Source: Vitis vinifera
Taxonomy: Eukaryota; Streptophyta; Magnoliopsida; Vitales; Vitaceae
Length of the DNA: 64,000 nt
Assembly (NCBI RefSeq): GCF_030704535.1
Contig: NC_081823.1
Span: forward strand, 2,698,501 to 2,762,500
Direction of reading: 5' to 3'
Shown here: positions 23,871-36,339 of the stretch, piece by piece
Layout: each line of letters starts with the position of its first letter
Numbering within the stretch: position 1 is the first letter of the stretch
Program-made: the position numbers and the translations under genes
Notes under the pieces: generated by a model
The model's input: only the letters and a program-made list of their open reading frames with translations
Database searches by the model: none
What the model was told of the DNA's origin: nothing

Positions 23871-25960
23871 TGTCTTTTGGGCTTCTAATTCATGAGAGCT
23901 TGATGCATACTTCAATTGAATGAGTTTGGTGCATGATAATCAAAGAGTCATGATTGTTGAAATGGTGCAAAGTTCACCTATGAGTTTTGGTATTTCAGTA
24001 GTCTGTTAGAACTTGTTATTGTTTGTTTCAAATTATCAGTATCATCCAAAGCCCCTGTCTTGTTTAGATGATGACGAACTAAGGTAGGATACAAAGCACT
24101 ATTTTATGTATGAACCCAATTTACAAATGCTTGAATCTAAGGTAGACGACAAGAAATTCAATAAATCAAAATAAAGCAAAAGGTAAGATCGTAGAATTAA
24201 TTGATTAAAAAATATGAAAAAATTCTTAAATTTATAATCTAACATCTTTCACTTTCGAACTTAAAAAAGTAATAATTTTTATATAAATGTCATTTACGAT
24301 TTTCATTATTTACATGTAAATTTTAAAAGATAAAAGAGTTGATTTCATTCACCTCCCCTAAGGTTTCAACTTAATATATTTAGTTCTTATAGGTTTGAAA
24401 TTTATCAAATATCTCCCATATTTTTTATTTTTTTTTATTTCACTCACATCTAGTCTTACTCAAAACAAGGGAGGTGCACGATGAAATTTCAAACTTATGA
24501 GGATTGGTCTCCCTAGACACCGAGGAAGTTTTGGGTTGGGGCCCACCGTTTAAGGGTTTTTTTTGTTTTTTTTTTTCAGTATTTGCTAGAATTGAAGTTA
24601 ACATCTAAATATGCTTTTTATTGGAAGCTTTCACACTGGCTCACTGAACAATTTCCTTAGAATCATGTTTTGGACAATTTTTTGACTTAGCAATGACTCA
24701 AAGCTTGCTTAGGCCCAGTACAGCTAGAATTTAATGCTAAGACTCATATTAGGTCTCCTAAAGTCCATAATTCTTCAATTATGTGTGGATATATTGTAAA
24801 CTCATCAGTAACAAATTTTTGTTTTACAAAACATTAAAAAACGATTTTCAAAAATTATTCTTGGAAATTATTTTTTAAAACTGTTTTTGAAAACACTTCT
24901 TAAACAAAGCATAACTCCCTCCCTGCTTGCTTATTAATTTGATGTGTTTTATCTGTTAAAGTCTATAGTAGGACAAAGATTGGTAAGAGAATAAATATAT
25001 ATATATACACTTCTTAGATTCTTCTATGATGTATATGGAGCCTCTAAGCAGAAAATAATGTCTGGACTGACCTCATTAGTCTAAAGCAGTTCCTCTAGAA
25101 CAAACAGGTCAGCTAGAACTTGAGTGGAAATCTATAAATTTCCCCATAAACCAGAGACGAAAACCCAGTAAAAGAGCCATGAGTCAAGCTCAGTGGAAGA
25201 CTTGGAACATAAGGCCAAACACTAACATAAAATCACAAATCCTTCCAACACTTTGAGCCAATCTTTTTTGACCAGGCCAGCTAATTGGCAAGGAGAACCA
25301 ACCATTTATATGACCAACCACCATGAAAAGGACCACACTGTTCAGAAAATGACCCTCCATTTTGAACAGAAGGGTGAGACCGGAGTAACAATGGAGGTAG
25401 TTTTTTCGCGATTTTGCATCATTTTACCAGTTGATGCAGAATTCATTCAACACTTACCACACTATCAAATTATTTTATGTCTGAAATATCTTGTTTTGAC
25501 TTCACAATTAAGTGATCATAAAATAATATAGAAGCTTTGGAAAGAGCAAGTAGTGATCAGATAATGGCCATTATCTATAACAACATTTCAAAAACAGCAG
25601 GGTAACTATCATGACAGATTGTCAACTAGCTCAGAAATCACAATGTTAATTGGGGTGTTAGCAGCTGAATTCAAACATAAAGAAGAAAAATATGTTATTC
25701 TTGACTTTTGGTGGGGGTTGAAGAAAAAACTCAACCAGGCCATCAAGAAAAGTGAAGTCTAAACTCTAAAGAAACAAGTATTCTTTAAGCAATTTCGTGT
25801 ATTTTTCGTCTGACTTTCATCAGATTTTGAGTCTGAAAACTTCAACTTGGCCAGTATAAGAAGTGAAATGAATCACATAAGAGGCCTACTCCATTCAGAG
25901 AACTAGATTTCTCTATTCTTCAGATCAATTCCAAGAATTTGGGGTGCCAATCTTTTGCAG
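23871..25960. other. Intergenic DNA and 5' flank of the lectin receptor kinase
   Basis: No gene is supported from 23871 to 25250. From 25250 to 25960 the sequence is the presumed promoter and leader of the receptor-kinase gene. The frame at 25253-25531 is not recognisable. A TATA-like agtataag lies near 25853, about 110 bp before the ATG. Confidence 0.35.
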
Positions 25961-25962
25961 AG

Positions 25963-28341
25963 ATGGGCATCAGAGTCCAGACTGGGTTCTTTTTTCTTCA
26001 TGTTCTGGTTCTCTTCTTTTTGTCTTTCTACATGCATCTCTCCATTGGGGTAGATACCATCTTTCCAGGCCAACCTATCTCTGGAAACCAGACAATAACT
26101 TCACAGGATGAAAGATTTGAACTGGGTTTCTTCAAACCAAACAACTCCCAGAACTATTACATAGGGATCTGGTACAAAAAAGTCCCAGTTCATACAGTTG
26201 TTTGGGTGGCAAACAGATATAAACCCCTTGCTGATCCTTTTTCGTCAAAACTAGAACTCTCCGTTAATGGAAACCTTGTCGTCCAAAACCAGTCCAAAAT
26301 CCAAGTGTGGTCAACTAGCATCATCTCAAGCACCCTGAATTCTACCTTCGCAGTTCTTGAGGACAGTGGAAATCTGGTTTTGAGAAGCCGGTCAAATTCC
26401 TCCGTTGTATTATGGCAGAGCTTTGATCACCCTACAGACACATGGCTGCCTGGCGGTAAGCTTGGATTAAATAAGCTTACCAAGAAGCAGCAAATCTACT
26501 CTTCATGGAGCAGTTATGATGATCCTGCACCAGGGCCCTTCTTGCTCAAGCTAGACCCGAATGGAACGAGGCAATACTTTATCATGTGGAACGGAGACAA
26601 GCACTGGACTTGTGGGATCTGGCCAGGGCGTGTTTCGGTCTTCGGTCCTGATATGTTAGATGACAACTACAACAACATGACCTATGTGTCGAATGAGGAA
26701 GAGAACTATTTCACCTACTCAGTGACCAAAACCTCCATTCTATCAAGATTTGTGATGGATTCATCTGGGCAGCTCAGGCAGCTCACATGGTTGGAGGACT
26801 CCCAACAGTGGAAGTTGATCTGGTCTCGACCCCAGCAGCAATGCGAGATCTATGCCTTATGTGGGGAATATGGTGGCTGCAATCAGTTCAGTGTTCCCAC
26901 ATGTAAATGCCTGCAAGGATTTGAACCAAGGTTTCCCACAGAATGGATCTCTGGAAATCACTCCCATGGATGTGTGAGGACAACCCCATTGCAGTGCAGG
27001 AAAGGAGGAAAAGATGGCTTCCGGATGATTCCAAACATAAGATTACCAGCAAATGCTGTATCTTTAACAGTAAGGAGCTCTAAAGAATGTGAGGCTGCTT
27101 GCTTAGAGAACTGTACTTGTACTGCATATACTTTTGATGGTGAGTGTTCAATATGGCTAGAAAATTTGTTGAATATTCAGTATCTTTCGTTCGGTGATAA
27201 TCTGGGAAAAGATCTACATCTACGAGTGGCAGCGGTGGAGCTGGTAGTTTACAGAAGCCGGACAAAGCCAAGGATCAATGGGGACATTGTGGGTGCTGCT
27301 GCAGGGGTTGCTACCCTAACCGTTATCCTAGGGTTCATCATTTGGAAGTGCAGGAGAAGGCAGTTTTCTAGTGCAGTGAAGCCAACAGAGGACTTATTGG
27401 TCCTCTATAAGTACAGTGATCTAAGGAAAGCAACAAAGAACTTTTCTGAGAAGTTGGGTGAAGGAGGCTTTGGTTCAGTGTTCAAAGGGACTCTGCCCAA
27501 TTCGGCTGAAATAGCTGCGAAGAAACTCAAATGCCATGGACAGGGAGAGAAGCAGTTCAGAGCAGAAGTCAGCACCATTGGGACAATCCATCACATAAAT
27601 CTCATTCGCCTTCGAGGGTTTTGTCTTGAAGGTACAAAAAGGTTTCTGGTCTATGAATACATGCCCAATGGCTCTCTAGAAAGCCATTTGTTTCAGAAGA
27701 GCCCTAGGATCTTAGACTGGAAAACAAGGTGCCAGATTGCACTTGGGATCGCTCGAGGCTTAGAGTATCTCCACGAAAAGTGCAGAGACTGCATCATACA
27801 TTGTGATATCAAGCCAGAAAACATACTACTGGATGCTGGGTATAATCCTAAGATTTCAGACTTTGGCTTAGCAAAGCTCTTAGGCCGGGACTTCAGCCGG
27901 GTTCTAACAACCGTAAAAGGAACCAGAGGATACCTTGCACCAGAATGGATTTCAGGCATAGCTATCACTGCAAAAGCTGATGTCTTCAGCTATGGGATGA
28001 TGCTTTTTGAGATTATATCAGGAAGGAGGAACTGGGAGATAAAGGATGACAGGATGAATGATTATTTTCCAGCACAAGTCATGAAGAAATTAAGCAGAGG
28101 TGAGGAACTTCTAACCTTGCTAGATGAGAAGTTGGAGCAGAATGCAGACATAGAAGAGCTCACCAGAGTCTGCAAAGTAGCTTGTTGGTGCATTCAGGAT
28201 GATGAAGGTGACAGACCCTCCATGAAATCTGTTGTTCAAATACTCGAGGGAGCGCTGAACGTAATCATGCCACCAATCCCATCATTTATCGAAAACATTG
28301 CAGAAAATCCAGAGGAAGGCAGCCCCACCCCTGGGTTCTGA
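25963..28341 (+). CDS. G-type lectin S-receptor-like Ser/Thr kinase (non-RD)
   Basis: An intronless 792-residue receptor kinase of the S-domain family, close in layout to Arabidopsis At2g19130. The ATG at 25963 (MGIRVQTGFF) opens a hydrophobic signal peptide; the frame is open a little further upstream but only from a TTG. Domains in order: B-lectin (about 32-170, with WQSFDHPTDTWLPG), S-locus glycoprotein region, EGF-like cysteines (about 294-322), PAN (about 347-427, CEAACLENCTCTAY), one membrane span (about 441-461, VGAAAGVATLTVILGFIIW) and a cytoplasmic kinase (about 492-765). The kinase is complete: GEGGFGSVFKG, Lys520, catalytic HCDIKPEN with Asp615, DFGLAK (633) and APEW. The HRD arginine is Cys, so it is a non-RD kinase, the class often linked to plant immune receptors. 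The ligand is unknown. Confidence 0.95.
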   Translation: MGIRVQTGFFFLHVLVLFFLSFYMHLSIGVDTIFPGQPISGNQTITSQDERFELGFFKPNNSQNYYIGIWYKKVPVHTVVWVANRYKPLADPFSSKLELSVNGNLVVQNQSKIQVWSTSIISSTLNSTFAVLEDSGNLVLRSRSNSSVVLWQSFDHPTDTWLPGGKLGLNKLTKKQQIYSSWSSYDDPAPGPFLLKLDPNGTRQYFIMWNGDKHWTCGIWPGRVSVFGPDMLDDNYNNMTYVSNEEENYFTYSVTKTSILSRFVMDSSGQLRQLTWLEDSQQWKLIWSRPQQQCEIYALCGEYGGCNQFSVPTCKCLQGFEPRFPTEWISGNHSHGCVRTTPLQCRKGGKDGFRMIPNIRLPANAVSLTVRSSKECEAACLENCTCTAYTFDGECSIWLENLLNIQYLSFGDNLGKDLHLRVAAVELVVYRSRTKPRINGDIVGAAAGVATLTVILGFIIWKCRRRQFSSAVKPTEDLLVLYKYSDLRKATKNFSEKLGEGGFGSVFKGTLPNSAEIAAKKLKCHGQGEKQFRAEVSTIGTIHHINLIRLRGFCLEGTKRFLVYEYMPNGSLESHLFQKSPRILDWKTRCQIALGIARGLEYLHEKCRDCIIHCDIKPENILLDAGYNPKISDFGLAKLLGRDFSRVLTTVKGTRGYLAPEWISGIAITAKADVFSYGMMLFEIISGRRNWEIKDDRMNDYFPAQVMKKLSRGEELLTLLDEKLEQNADIEELTRVCKVACWCIQDDEGDRPSMKSVVQILEGALNVIMPPIPSFIENIAENPEEGSPTPGF

Positions 28342-29042
28342 ATAACTTTCAAATCAAGATGAATTTGGAGTCTATAGTAGCACTTGCAGTTCCTGTCATT
28401 CCAATAGCTTAGTTTTCTTCTTAAGTTGCTTCTGGCTGTGTAAGCATATATGTAAGTAATCAGCAGAGTTTGGTGAATAAATGGCAGCAGCATAAGAGTC
28501 CACTTTCCCCAACTCACCATCAAAAAACTCTCATTATTCAAGCAAAATTCTAATCCTCCAGACAAGTCACCATATTTTCTAAAGAAAATTATCTTTTGTA
28601 CACAGAAAAAGGTTTCAGAGTTAAGCAGAAGATCAAAACTGATAAATGATTGAGCAACTAGTATAGCATCGCCTTTAACACAAAATGATCCAATCGTGCA
28701 AACATAAAATGATCACAAGTATTTCAACATTCATCATCCAACTACTAATCTGCCTGTATAAACATTGCATTTCTGTAAATAGCAAAATGTTTAAGATAAC
28801 ATCCATGATATCTGATCAAAGTCAAAATTTGAAAATTCAACAACCAAACCAAATGTATAAAGTTGCTCCATCAGTAGATGTTTCAGATTGACTGAGCTAC
28901 TCAACAACATTATGAGTTTGAGTCCATCCCTCTAATAGGATGTAAAGAACAAGGAATGGAGTTTAAGACTACAGACCTAGGCACTCACAAGCTCATCAAG
29001 CAGAAAATTGGCCCATAACTCATTTAACTCTAGCTTCAATCT
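28342..29042. other. Convergent 3' flanks of receptor kinase and PPI1 gene
   Basis: The two genes end toward each other here, so this 0.7 kb should hold both 3' UTRs and polyadenylation regions. No further gene is seen. The frame at 28685-28891 lies in AT-rich sequence and is not supported. Confidence 0.5.
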
Positions 29043-32000
29043 TCAGAGGAGATAATGGAATCCGACCACTACAAGCAGCAGTACTAACAAAACAGCAGCA
29101 GCAGCAGCAGCCCATATCCAGTAGTTTGTTGTCTTTTTCCGCTTAAGGATGGCTCTTGGAAGAGAATCTGGGCCTCTTTTTTTATTCCTGTGCCTGATAG
29201 TGTTCTCCTTTTGTTCCTTGGTCTTTGATGGGACTGGAGGTTCAACATTCACATTGGTCTTTTCCACTTCAACCACCTCTGCATCTGCTGCTTCAGTTGG
29301 TTCCTCATTGGTAGCTGTTGCAGATGAAGCAGCCTTCTTCTTTGCTTTTTTTTCTCTCTCCTGTAACAAGTGCAATAAAAGTACAATCAGTTTTGCCATA
29401 CCACAAGAAAAAGCTAGCTACTACTAATTAGCAAATTCTAGAAAAATAAAAAGTGAAGTAATAATTTCCTTGAGCTTCTTTTCAGCCTCTTTCTGAGCTC
29501 TTATGGCTGCCTTGGCTGCAGATTTGTCTGCCAGCTTCTTCTTCCTTTCCAAGGCCAACTTAGCTTTTGCAATCTCCTCCTCTCTCTTCATTTCCTTCAA
29601 CTTTGCAGCATCAACTTCATTGTCCAAGGAAGGACCCTTTTGATGTTTTTCTAGCCCAGGAATGATCTCCTTCTCTTCTTTGTCACCACGTTCCAAAGTA
29701 ATTCCTGAATCTGTAGCTCTATCATTTGCCTCTTTCTGGACCTTCTGGGAGGGAAGAGTATCATGTTGTGGAGGCGGCTTGGAATCTTCCTTAGATCGTT
29801 TGACAGGAGCTTTTGCCACTGTCTCTGTTTCAGAGGGTGTTGGTGCTTCCAATACCACCAATGGCTTCTCATCGGGGTTCCTCATTCGTCCATCCCTACT
29901 CAATTGACGACTGTCCAATGATGGCAAAATTCTTTTCTCATAATCTTCTCTAAAAGCCTTATTGCTGCTCCACAATGACATAAATTTCTCAACCTAAAGG
30001 AGAAGATACAAGGAAAAGATTAGAAGGAGAGCATTTTGGAAAAGTTGTCTGATGTTGTTGATGAAAAATAAATACTAACTTAAAAAACTAATTAATTAAT
30101 TAAAAGAAAACCTCAGAATGTGAAAGTTCCTCAAGGGCCTTTATATCCTTCTTCCCAGCAAGCTCTCTGGCATTGTTCAAGAGAGCACGGTTTTGGTAGA
30201 AATGTGCATTCTGAAAAGGAAAATATTAGTTAGAGCAAAATTTTTGCAATAGTAGAAAATCACTCTGATTAAGTGTGCTTGTAAGGAGATTACAATGAAA
30301 GCAGCTTGTGCACATTGTAATACAACTATGTTGTATACATGAATGTGCAACAAACATGACAGAAAATTATCATAGAATGACTATAAAAGTAAACCCTTAT
30401 TGGCAAATTAAAGATACAACATCCGACTACTATCATATGTAAAAGACTTAAGTTGGCTAGTCCCTTCTTACACACTGGAAAGACTGGACCAATTATGGTA
30501 GTGGACCATTTCTACTAATGGCTTGCAAATTGAAAATCTTTCCCATGTGTGTGTGTAGGTGGGTGAGTGCCAATATATCATGATGACCAACTTATTGGTT
30601 ATCTTAGTTGGGGGGTGGGGGAGAGGGACGAGTGGTTATTTCTATCCTAGTTGACTATAGCAAATTCCATTCTAACACAATGCAAGTAGCTGAAGGGAAT
30701 GGGAGGGTTTTTTGGTTTTTTTCCCTGGCAGAGAAATTTCAACCTTTCTTCATTTTTTCCCTTTTTTTATACATATTAATTAGAAACCTCTTCTTGATGT
30801 GTCTTCTCCGAAGATAACCTTAATATGTCATTATCACCAAAGGGCAACCAACAAAACCTAAAAACCAGAGTACAGGAGGAAAAGCTGAACCATTTTGTTA
30901 TGTAAGCATGTGCAACCATTTATTTCATCCTCCAATTTTTCAGCAGAAAATCATTTTTTTATATAGGAAAATAAAGATTGTATCAAACAAAAGAAAAAAA
31001 ACAAGAAGGTATGCACAACACATACAAAGCAGCCAAAAGGCCAAAAAAATGACGAGAAGGCACAAAAACCAGCAACCACACCCTACAAAGAGTCTAACCA
31101 ATCCACAAAGTCTATCAACGACAAGGAACAATCCCCAATATACATGCTAACTTTTTCAGCAGAAAATCATGTGTTAAGGCCTTTTCCAGTCTGAACATTA
31201 AGTTGTAAAGCACGCTCGATAGTGTGACTCAACAGGGATGACTTGGTCCACTTCCAGAAATTCCCAAAACCACATTAGTTTTCACCCTTCAGGAGGCAGG
31301 GATTTCCTCGGATTGCATCTTGCCTCTTAAAGGAGAGCGCGTTTTTATTCCTTCCATAAATTTAAATTTATCAACAGAACCAGTGGATTAACTTCCAAAT
31401 AGCAGTTGTTTTTTTATTTCATAGGCAAATGAAAGATAGAATTAAGGGTTCCTAGCAAATTTCCAATATGAGGTTATGAAACTCAACACATAGTCAAAAA
31501 CATAAAATAAAATAATAAAGTGGACAACTTCCAATAGCAGGTTACGAAACTCAACATATAGTAAAAAATATAAAATAAAATAATAAATTGTCAAGTTGAA
31601 AACACAAATTATTTTTCCATAGTCAAGAAAACACTCAAATCAAAAAATACTCAAGGGTAGATGAAGAATTATCACAAAGCGCCAACTGGTAGAAGGCTAG
31701 AACTATCAGAAAGCACAAGCTAGATTTAGCATGGATAACTTCTACAGCCAGTGCTTCTAGGCAATACATAATCAATGAGACCTCTCAAACCAAGGGAAAG
31801 CTTCAGTTATGATGATGCAGACAAAGAGAAAACAGAATTCTCTTCAGTCATACTATAAATATCCAAAATATTTTTACTTAAAAATGCTCAGGAAAGCTTC
31901 AGGGTATAGGAATTAGACTTCATGTATCTCACAATGTGAAATGACTTAATAGCATCACCAGCACTTACATCCGATAATGTATAAGTATTCATTAACATGA

Positions 32001-33823
32001 AAACAAGTTCTGGAAAGATTAAATCAACCGTAAGTTGCCAATTGCATTAGAGCCTAAGATAACTAGTTGATTTCAGATATCCCTGCATATGCCCCAATGA
32101 AAACGTAAAAAGCCTCTAGGTGAAGTGGTGGCCTAGGCAATGCCTGAGTGACAATGTGAGTAGTCCCATGGAGTAACTCATCCCATTCACAATGAAAACA
32201 GAAGGAGTAGAAACCAGCAATGCAAATAACAGCCTAGTCAACCCTAAGTACCCAAAAAAAAGGAATTCTCTAAAAGTGGAATGGAAACAAACATACACCC
32301 TCATCACGCTGTTTTCTCAGTGCCTGAAGACCTTCATATGCTTTGTCCCTCTTTTCTGACACAGCCTTCAGTTCCTCCATCAAAGAATCAATCTCACTGT
32401 CTATGCCCTTCAAATCATCCCTAAGTTGCTTGATTTTGGCCATGACAACTTGCTTCTCCTTCCTCACCCCATCCAAATCAACACCTATAAGCTACAACGA
32501 GAAAAGAATTCACAAATTTATTAATACAAACTGAAGAAATAAAAACTCAAGACAGAAGGTTTAACAAAAGGTTTAATTCAAATTCCATAGAAATAAATTC
32601 CTTACTTTGACCTGGTCTTGGATGGCCTCTTTCTGACCCAATGAGTCCTGAATCTTTGCCCTCATAGCAGCACCAGCAATAACTTTTTCCCTTGTTGCCT
32701 CAAGCTGTTTGATTTCCCTAAGGATTTGCTTCTCTTCAGCCAACGGGATGCTCTCATGTTGCATATGGTAATGTAAGCTTTGAATCTGTTTCAGAAAAAT
32801 GAAAATAAAAGGCAAGGAATCACTACACAGCACACAACACTAATTAATTTAAGTCAAAGTTCTTGGCATCAAAGCTCACAAGATCATTAAGTTCTTCCTC
32901 AGATGAACATAGAGTACCACCCCTCTCTCGGTTAGCACTGTTTGTACTGCGCAACTTTCCCAGAGCATGCTGCAGAGGTTCCATTTCCTTTCTCTTCCCA
33001 TCCACAATCATTCTGAACTGCTCATCCTCAGCTTTCAGAGACTTCAACTGAGAAAGCATCTGTGCTCGATCAGACTGCAGGAAAAATTTTCAGTAGATTC
33101 AGATGTCTGATTGAGCTTGTTGTGGCACTTGGTTAACTCTTATTTGACAGCTTTTACATGAGCAATAGTTCTTTCAATTACCATCAAGAATGAGCAATTG
33201 TCTTTAGTGCCTCAAATCTAGGGCTTTCCCAACATTAAACACATTTCCTTTCAAAAATTATTACTGATATTTGCAAGGGATAAATAACATTTGCAAAAAA
33301 AGGAGATAAAGCAATTTTTAACATACCAAGTAAAATTTCTTATAACCAATATATTTGAATAAAATTTGTTTCCCTCTTCACTTATAGCTGTTATAGAGGC
33401 AGCTTCATCATATTTAGCACAGGCAATCAAAACTAAGAACCTTTAATTTACCTTTTTGGCCCTCAATCCTTCAGTGATTTGAAATCGGGCCTGATTCCTC
33501 CTTTGAATCTCTTTATCAGCCTGATCAAGTTTGGCTTTTATTTTCGGATCATCATAAGATCTATATTTGACAAAATAAAATGAATGAATCTGCTTTGGTG
33601 CAGGCCACTCATCAACCACATCCTTTGGAAAGTTATCAGAAACATTATTTCCTTCCCCTTTAACAGGCTCATCTCCATGAGAACCAAATTTTATGGGCTC
33701 GGTAACTCCGGGTCCTTGATCGAGTTTCCCATTCTCCTTGTCATGCAACAAAGCACTTTCTGCTTCAGTTCCAGCCTCCACAGGTGCCGGGGCCGCTTCA
33801 AATCCCACAACCTCCACACCCAT
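29043..33823 (-). CDS. PPI1: Proton pump interactor (PPI1-like)
   Basis: Seven coding exons on the minus strand: 33452-33823, 32880-33074, 32606-32785, 32297-32491, 30112-30210, 29469-29993 and 29043-29360. They encode about 627 residues, close to Arabidopsis PPI1. The N-terminus (MGVEVVGFEAAPAP) is acidic and disordered. The middle is long coiled coil (LKSLKAEDEQFRMIVDGK, EEKQILREIKQLEATREK, EIDSLMEELKAVSEKRDK). A conserved block follows (SRDGRMRNPDEKP), then a Lys/Glu/Ala-rich helix, PRAILKRKK and a C-terminal membrane anchor rich in Ala, Leu and Val. Family members bind the regulatory tail of the plasma-membrane H+-ATPase and stimulate it, while anchored largely at the ER. All introns are GT-AG except the last, where family-consistent joining needs a GA donor (see findings). 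Confidence 0.92.
30936..31170 (-). mobile_element. 5'-truncated LINE insertion in a PPI1 intron
   Basis: A perfect 19-nt direct repeat, tttttcagcagaaaatcat, stands at 30936-30954 and 31152-31170 and encloses 197 bp (30955-31151). On the minus strand the insert ends with TTTGGCCTTTTGGCTGC ... tatctttatttt-like sequence and an A-rich tail of AAAAAA. This is the typical 3' end of plant L1-type LINEs. Target-site duplication, tail and truncation agree. It lies between exons 4 and 5 of the PPI1-like gene, in the same orientation. Confidence 0.85.
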
Positions 33824-34990
33824 GGTGTCTCCAAATGAAATAGAAAACGCTGAAAGAAGGAAAGAAAAAGAAAATTAATAACTAGTTCAATCTCTTTGTT
33901 TTCAGTGAAGATCAAAAGGGAAAAGAAAACATTCAATCGATTAAAGAAACATTTAATAGAGAAATCCCAATACCGACAAATGATGAATAGTAGCAAAGCC
34001 CATTTATTTTGCAATTCTATCTGTCACACCGGATACACAATGAATGTTAATTTTACCAGTTTTTGAGCTAGAATCCTAGAACATTCAATAACAGAAACCA
34101 AATACATGAATCTCCAAAAGCACATGGATAAAAATCTGAAGCCATATACAGTGCATTAGCATTTAAAAGAAAATGTTTTGGGAATCACTGGAAATAACCG
34201 AACAGAAAAATAGAACTATCCTGAAAGGCTTGTGAATCCAGAATATTCAATGAATCAACCAAAAAAACAGACATACGTATACATCTATAAATGAAAAAGG
34301 ACAGAAATTAGAAAAAAACCATTTGATGAGATAATCACGAGTATCTGCAAGACCAAATCCTGATCAATCAAGATAACCAAACCCAGTTGATGAACCAAAC
34401 CCATCCATTTGTGCAGGTTTCTCTAGTTGAAATTGATCTCATAAGGGTCAAAATTTTCTATAATTCATCACAGATCTTTCAATCAAACCACAACAAACAG
34501 ATAAATCTAAGAAACTGCATGAAATAATCAGAAATTTACACTAAATAAGCCAAATAGAAACATGAATCCCAACCACAATTCTCCAACAACACTAACATCA
34601 GGAACAAAAGAACACATTTTTCAAAAAAAAAAAAAATTCAAATATTGACACCAAATAAACGAAACCCAGATACCAAAAATCAAAATTTAAAGAAATAAAT
34701 AAAGGAGATTACATCCGAAAACACCTAAATTACCTTGACGGGTCAAGATCGCAACAGATCACAGCAGAAAGCCACAGAAAATGAGGGAGAAAATGTAAAA
34801 CAAAGACGAGGGAGCAAAATAACCGAAAATCAAGAGTGAAACAAAAGGAGGAAAATGGGGGATTGATTGTTACCTGGAATAGAAATCTAAGGGAGAGATA
34901 TTTGAGAGAGGACCCTTGGAGACAGGGCCGTCCGAGAGAGGAAAAAGGTCAGATCTCGTCGCTTTTCTTCACGATCAAAGTCTTTTCCTA
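33824..34990 (-). promoter_or_regulatory. 5' UTR with intron, PPI1-like gene
   Basis: An acceptor (tttctttcag, exon base 33849) lies 26 nt before the ATG. A donor GTAACAATC, after exon base about 34876, indicates a 5' UTR intron of roughly 1 kb, as is common in plant genes. The leader exon would extend to about 34950-35000. TATA-like sequences on the minus strand (CTAAATAGG near 34990, CATAAATAAG near 35027) are candidates only. The plus frame at 34836-35165 overlaps this leader and is not supported. Confidence 0.45.
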
Positions 34991-36307
34991 TTTAGAGACA
35001 CGAGAGAAATATGAAAGACTAGCTTATTTATGTGTCTCTTTTTTTTATCAACCGGCAAGAGAGTTTTTTTTTTTTTTTTGTGGTAAAAATTCTTTTTCTC
35101 ATAATTCTTATTTTAGAATTTTTATTTTTATGTTTTTTGTCATAAATTTTGAGTTTTATAATTAAGAGTGTTTTAAAAAACAGTTTTCAAAAATAATTTT
35201 TATAATCACTTTTCAATTAGTATATTAAAATTTAAATGTACCATAAATCTCTAAAGTATTTTATACTTTTTATTTTTAAAATATTTTACAAAAAAATTAA
35301 AAACACTTTAAATTATTTTCATAAAGAAGATTCTTTAAGAATAAATTTAAAAAATATACTATTTTAATTAAAATTAATTATTATATATTTTATTAAAAAA
35401 TGTTTTCATTTGGAAAGAGAGGGTGAACACAACTTTCTATTTTTATTGTAAGTTATTAAAAATATTTTAAATTTTAAAAATATTTTTTATTATGTGTAAT
35501 AATATATTGGATATGTTTGAAAAGTGTTTTTGAAAAGAGTTTATATTGTTTGGATAAAAAAAATTGAATTAGAAACAAATCAAAAGTATTTTTAATTGTT
35601 TTTTAGTGTACGTTGAATGTAAAAATGATAATTTTGTATATAGTAAATAATAAGTTAAAAATATATATTTTTTATATCTAGATTTTTAAACATAATTTTA
35701 CTTTTAAAAATAATTAATAATATATTAATTTTGAAAACATTGCCAAAAAAATCATATTTGTTCTATAAATCTTTGCAATTTTTTTTATTTTTTTGAGCAT
35801 ATGATTGAATATTTAAAAATAAATTGCATTTTTAGTAATATTGGATTGGGAAAATTTAATTTTAATTTCGGGAAAAAATGTCATTATTTTAATTCTATTT
35901 ATATATATATGGTAATATCCTTGGATTCTTTCCTTTCTTGGACAAAAGATATATGACGTCACTATTTCAACTCACCAAGCAATCTAAGACCGTATTGAAT
36001 AATTTTCATCCGGTATATTAATTTTAAAATAATTTCTCTTTAAAGTTGAAAATTTTAAAATAAAATATATAAAAAAAAGGTAAATGAATATTTTTTTAAT
36101 TTAAAAAATAAATAAATATGCTTTTTGAAATTTTTTTATCTTTCATACAAATCTTACCAAATTTAAAAATATTATACTTTATTTTTATTTTTTTATTGTT
36201 TGGATTCAATATTAGTTATTCAGATTAAAATTTATTTTTTTATTTTTATTAATTTTTATTTTTATCCGATTTATGAGCATGACGTACGAGAAAAGGAAAA
36301 TGATACG

Positions 36308-36339
36308 AAAACGACGTCGTTTTTTTAATAACCACGTGG
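36308..36339. promoter_or_regulatory. Palindromic ACGT block and G-box
   Basis: A perfect 16-nt palindrome AAAACGACGTCGTTTT (36308-36323) is followed eight bases later by CCACGTGG (36332-36339), a perfect G-box. ACGT cores of this kind bind bZIP and bHLH factors in plants. No start codon of a recognised gene lies close, so the target is unclear. Confidence 0.4.

Noticed and set aside
25939..25962. Upstream extension of the receptor-kinase frame
   Set aside because: It begins with TTG. The ATG at 25963 leads directly into a good signal peptide, so the longer start is not used.
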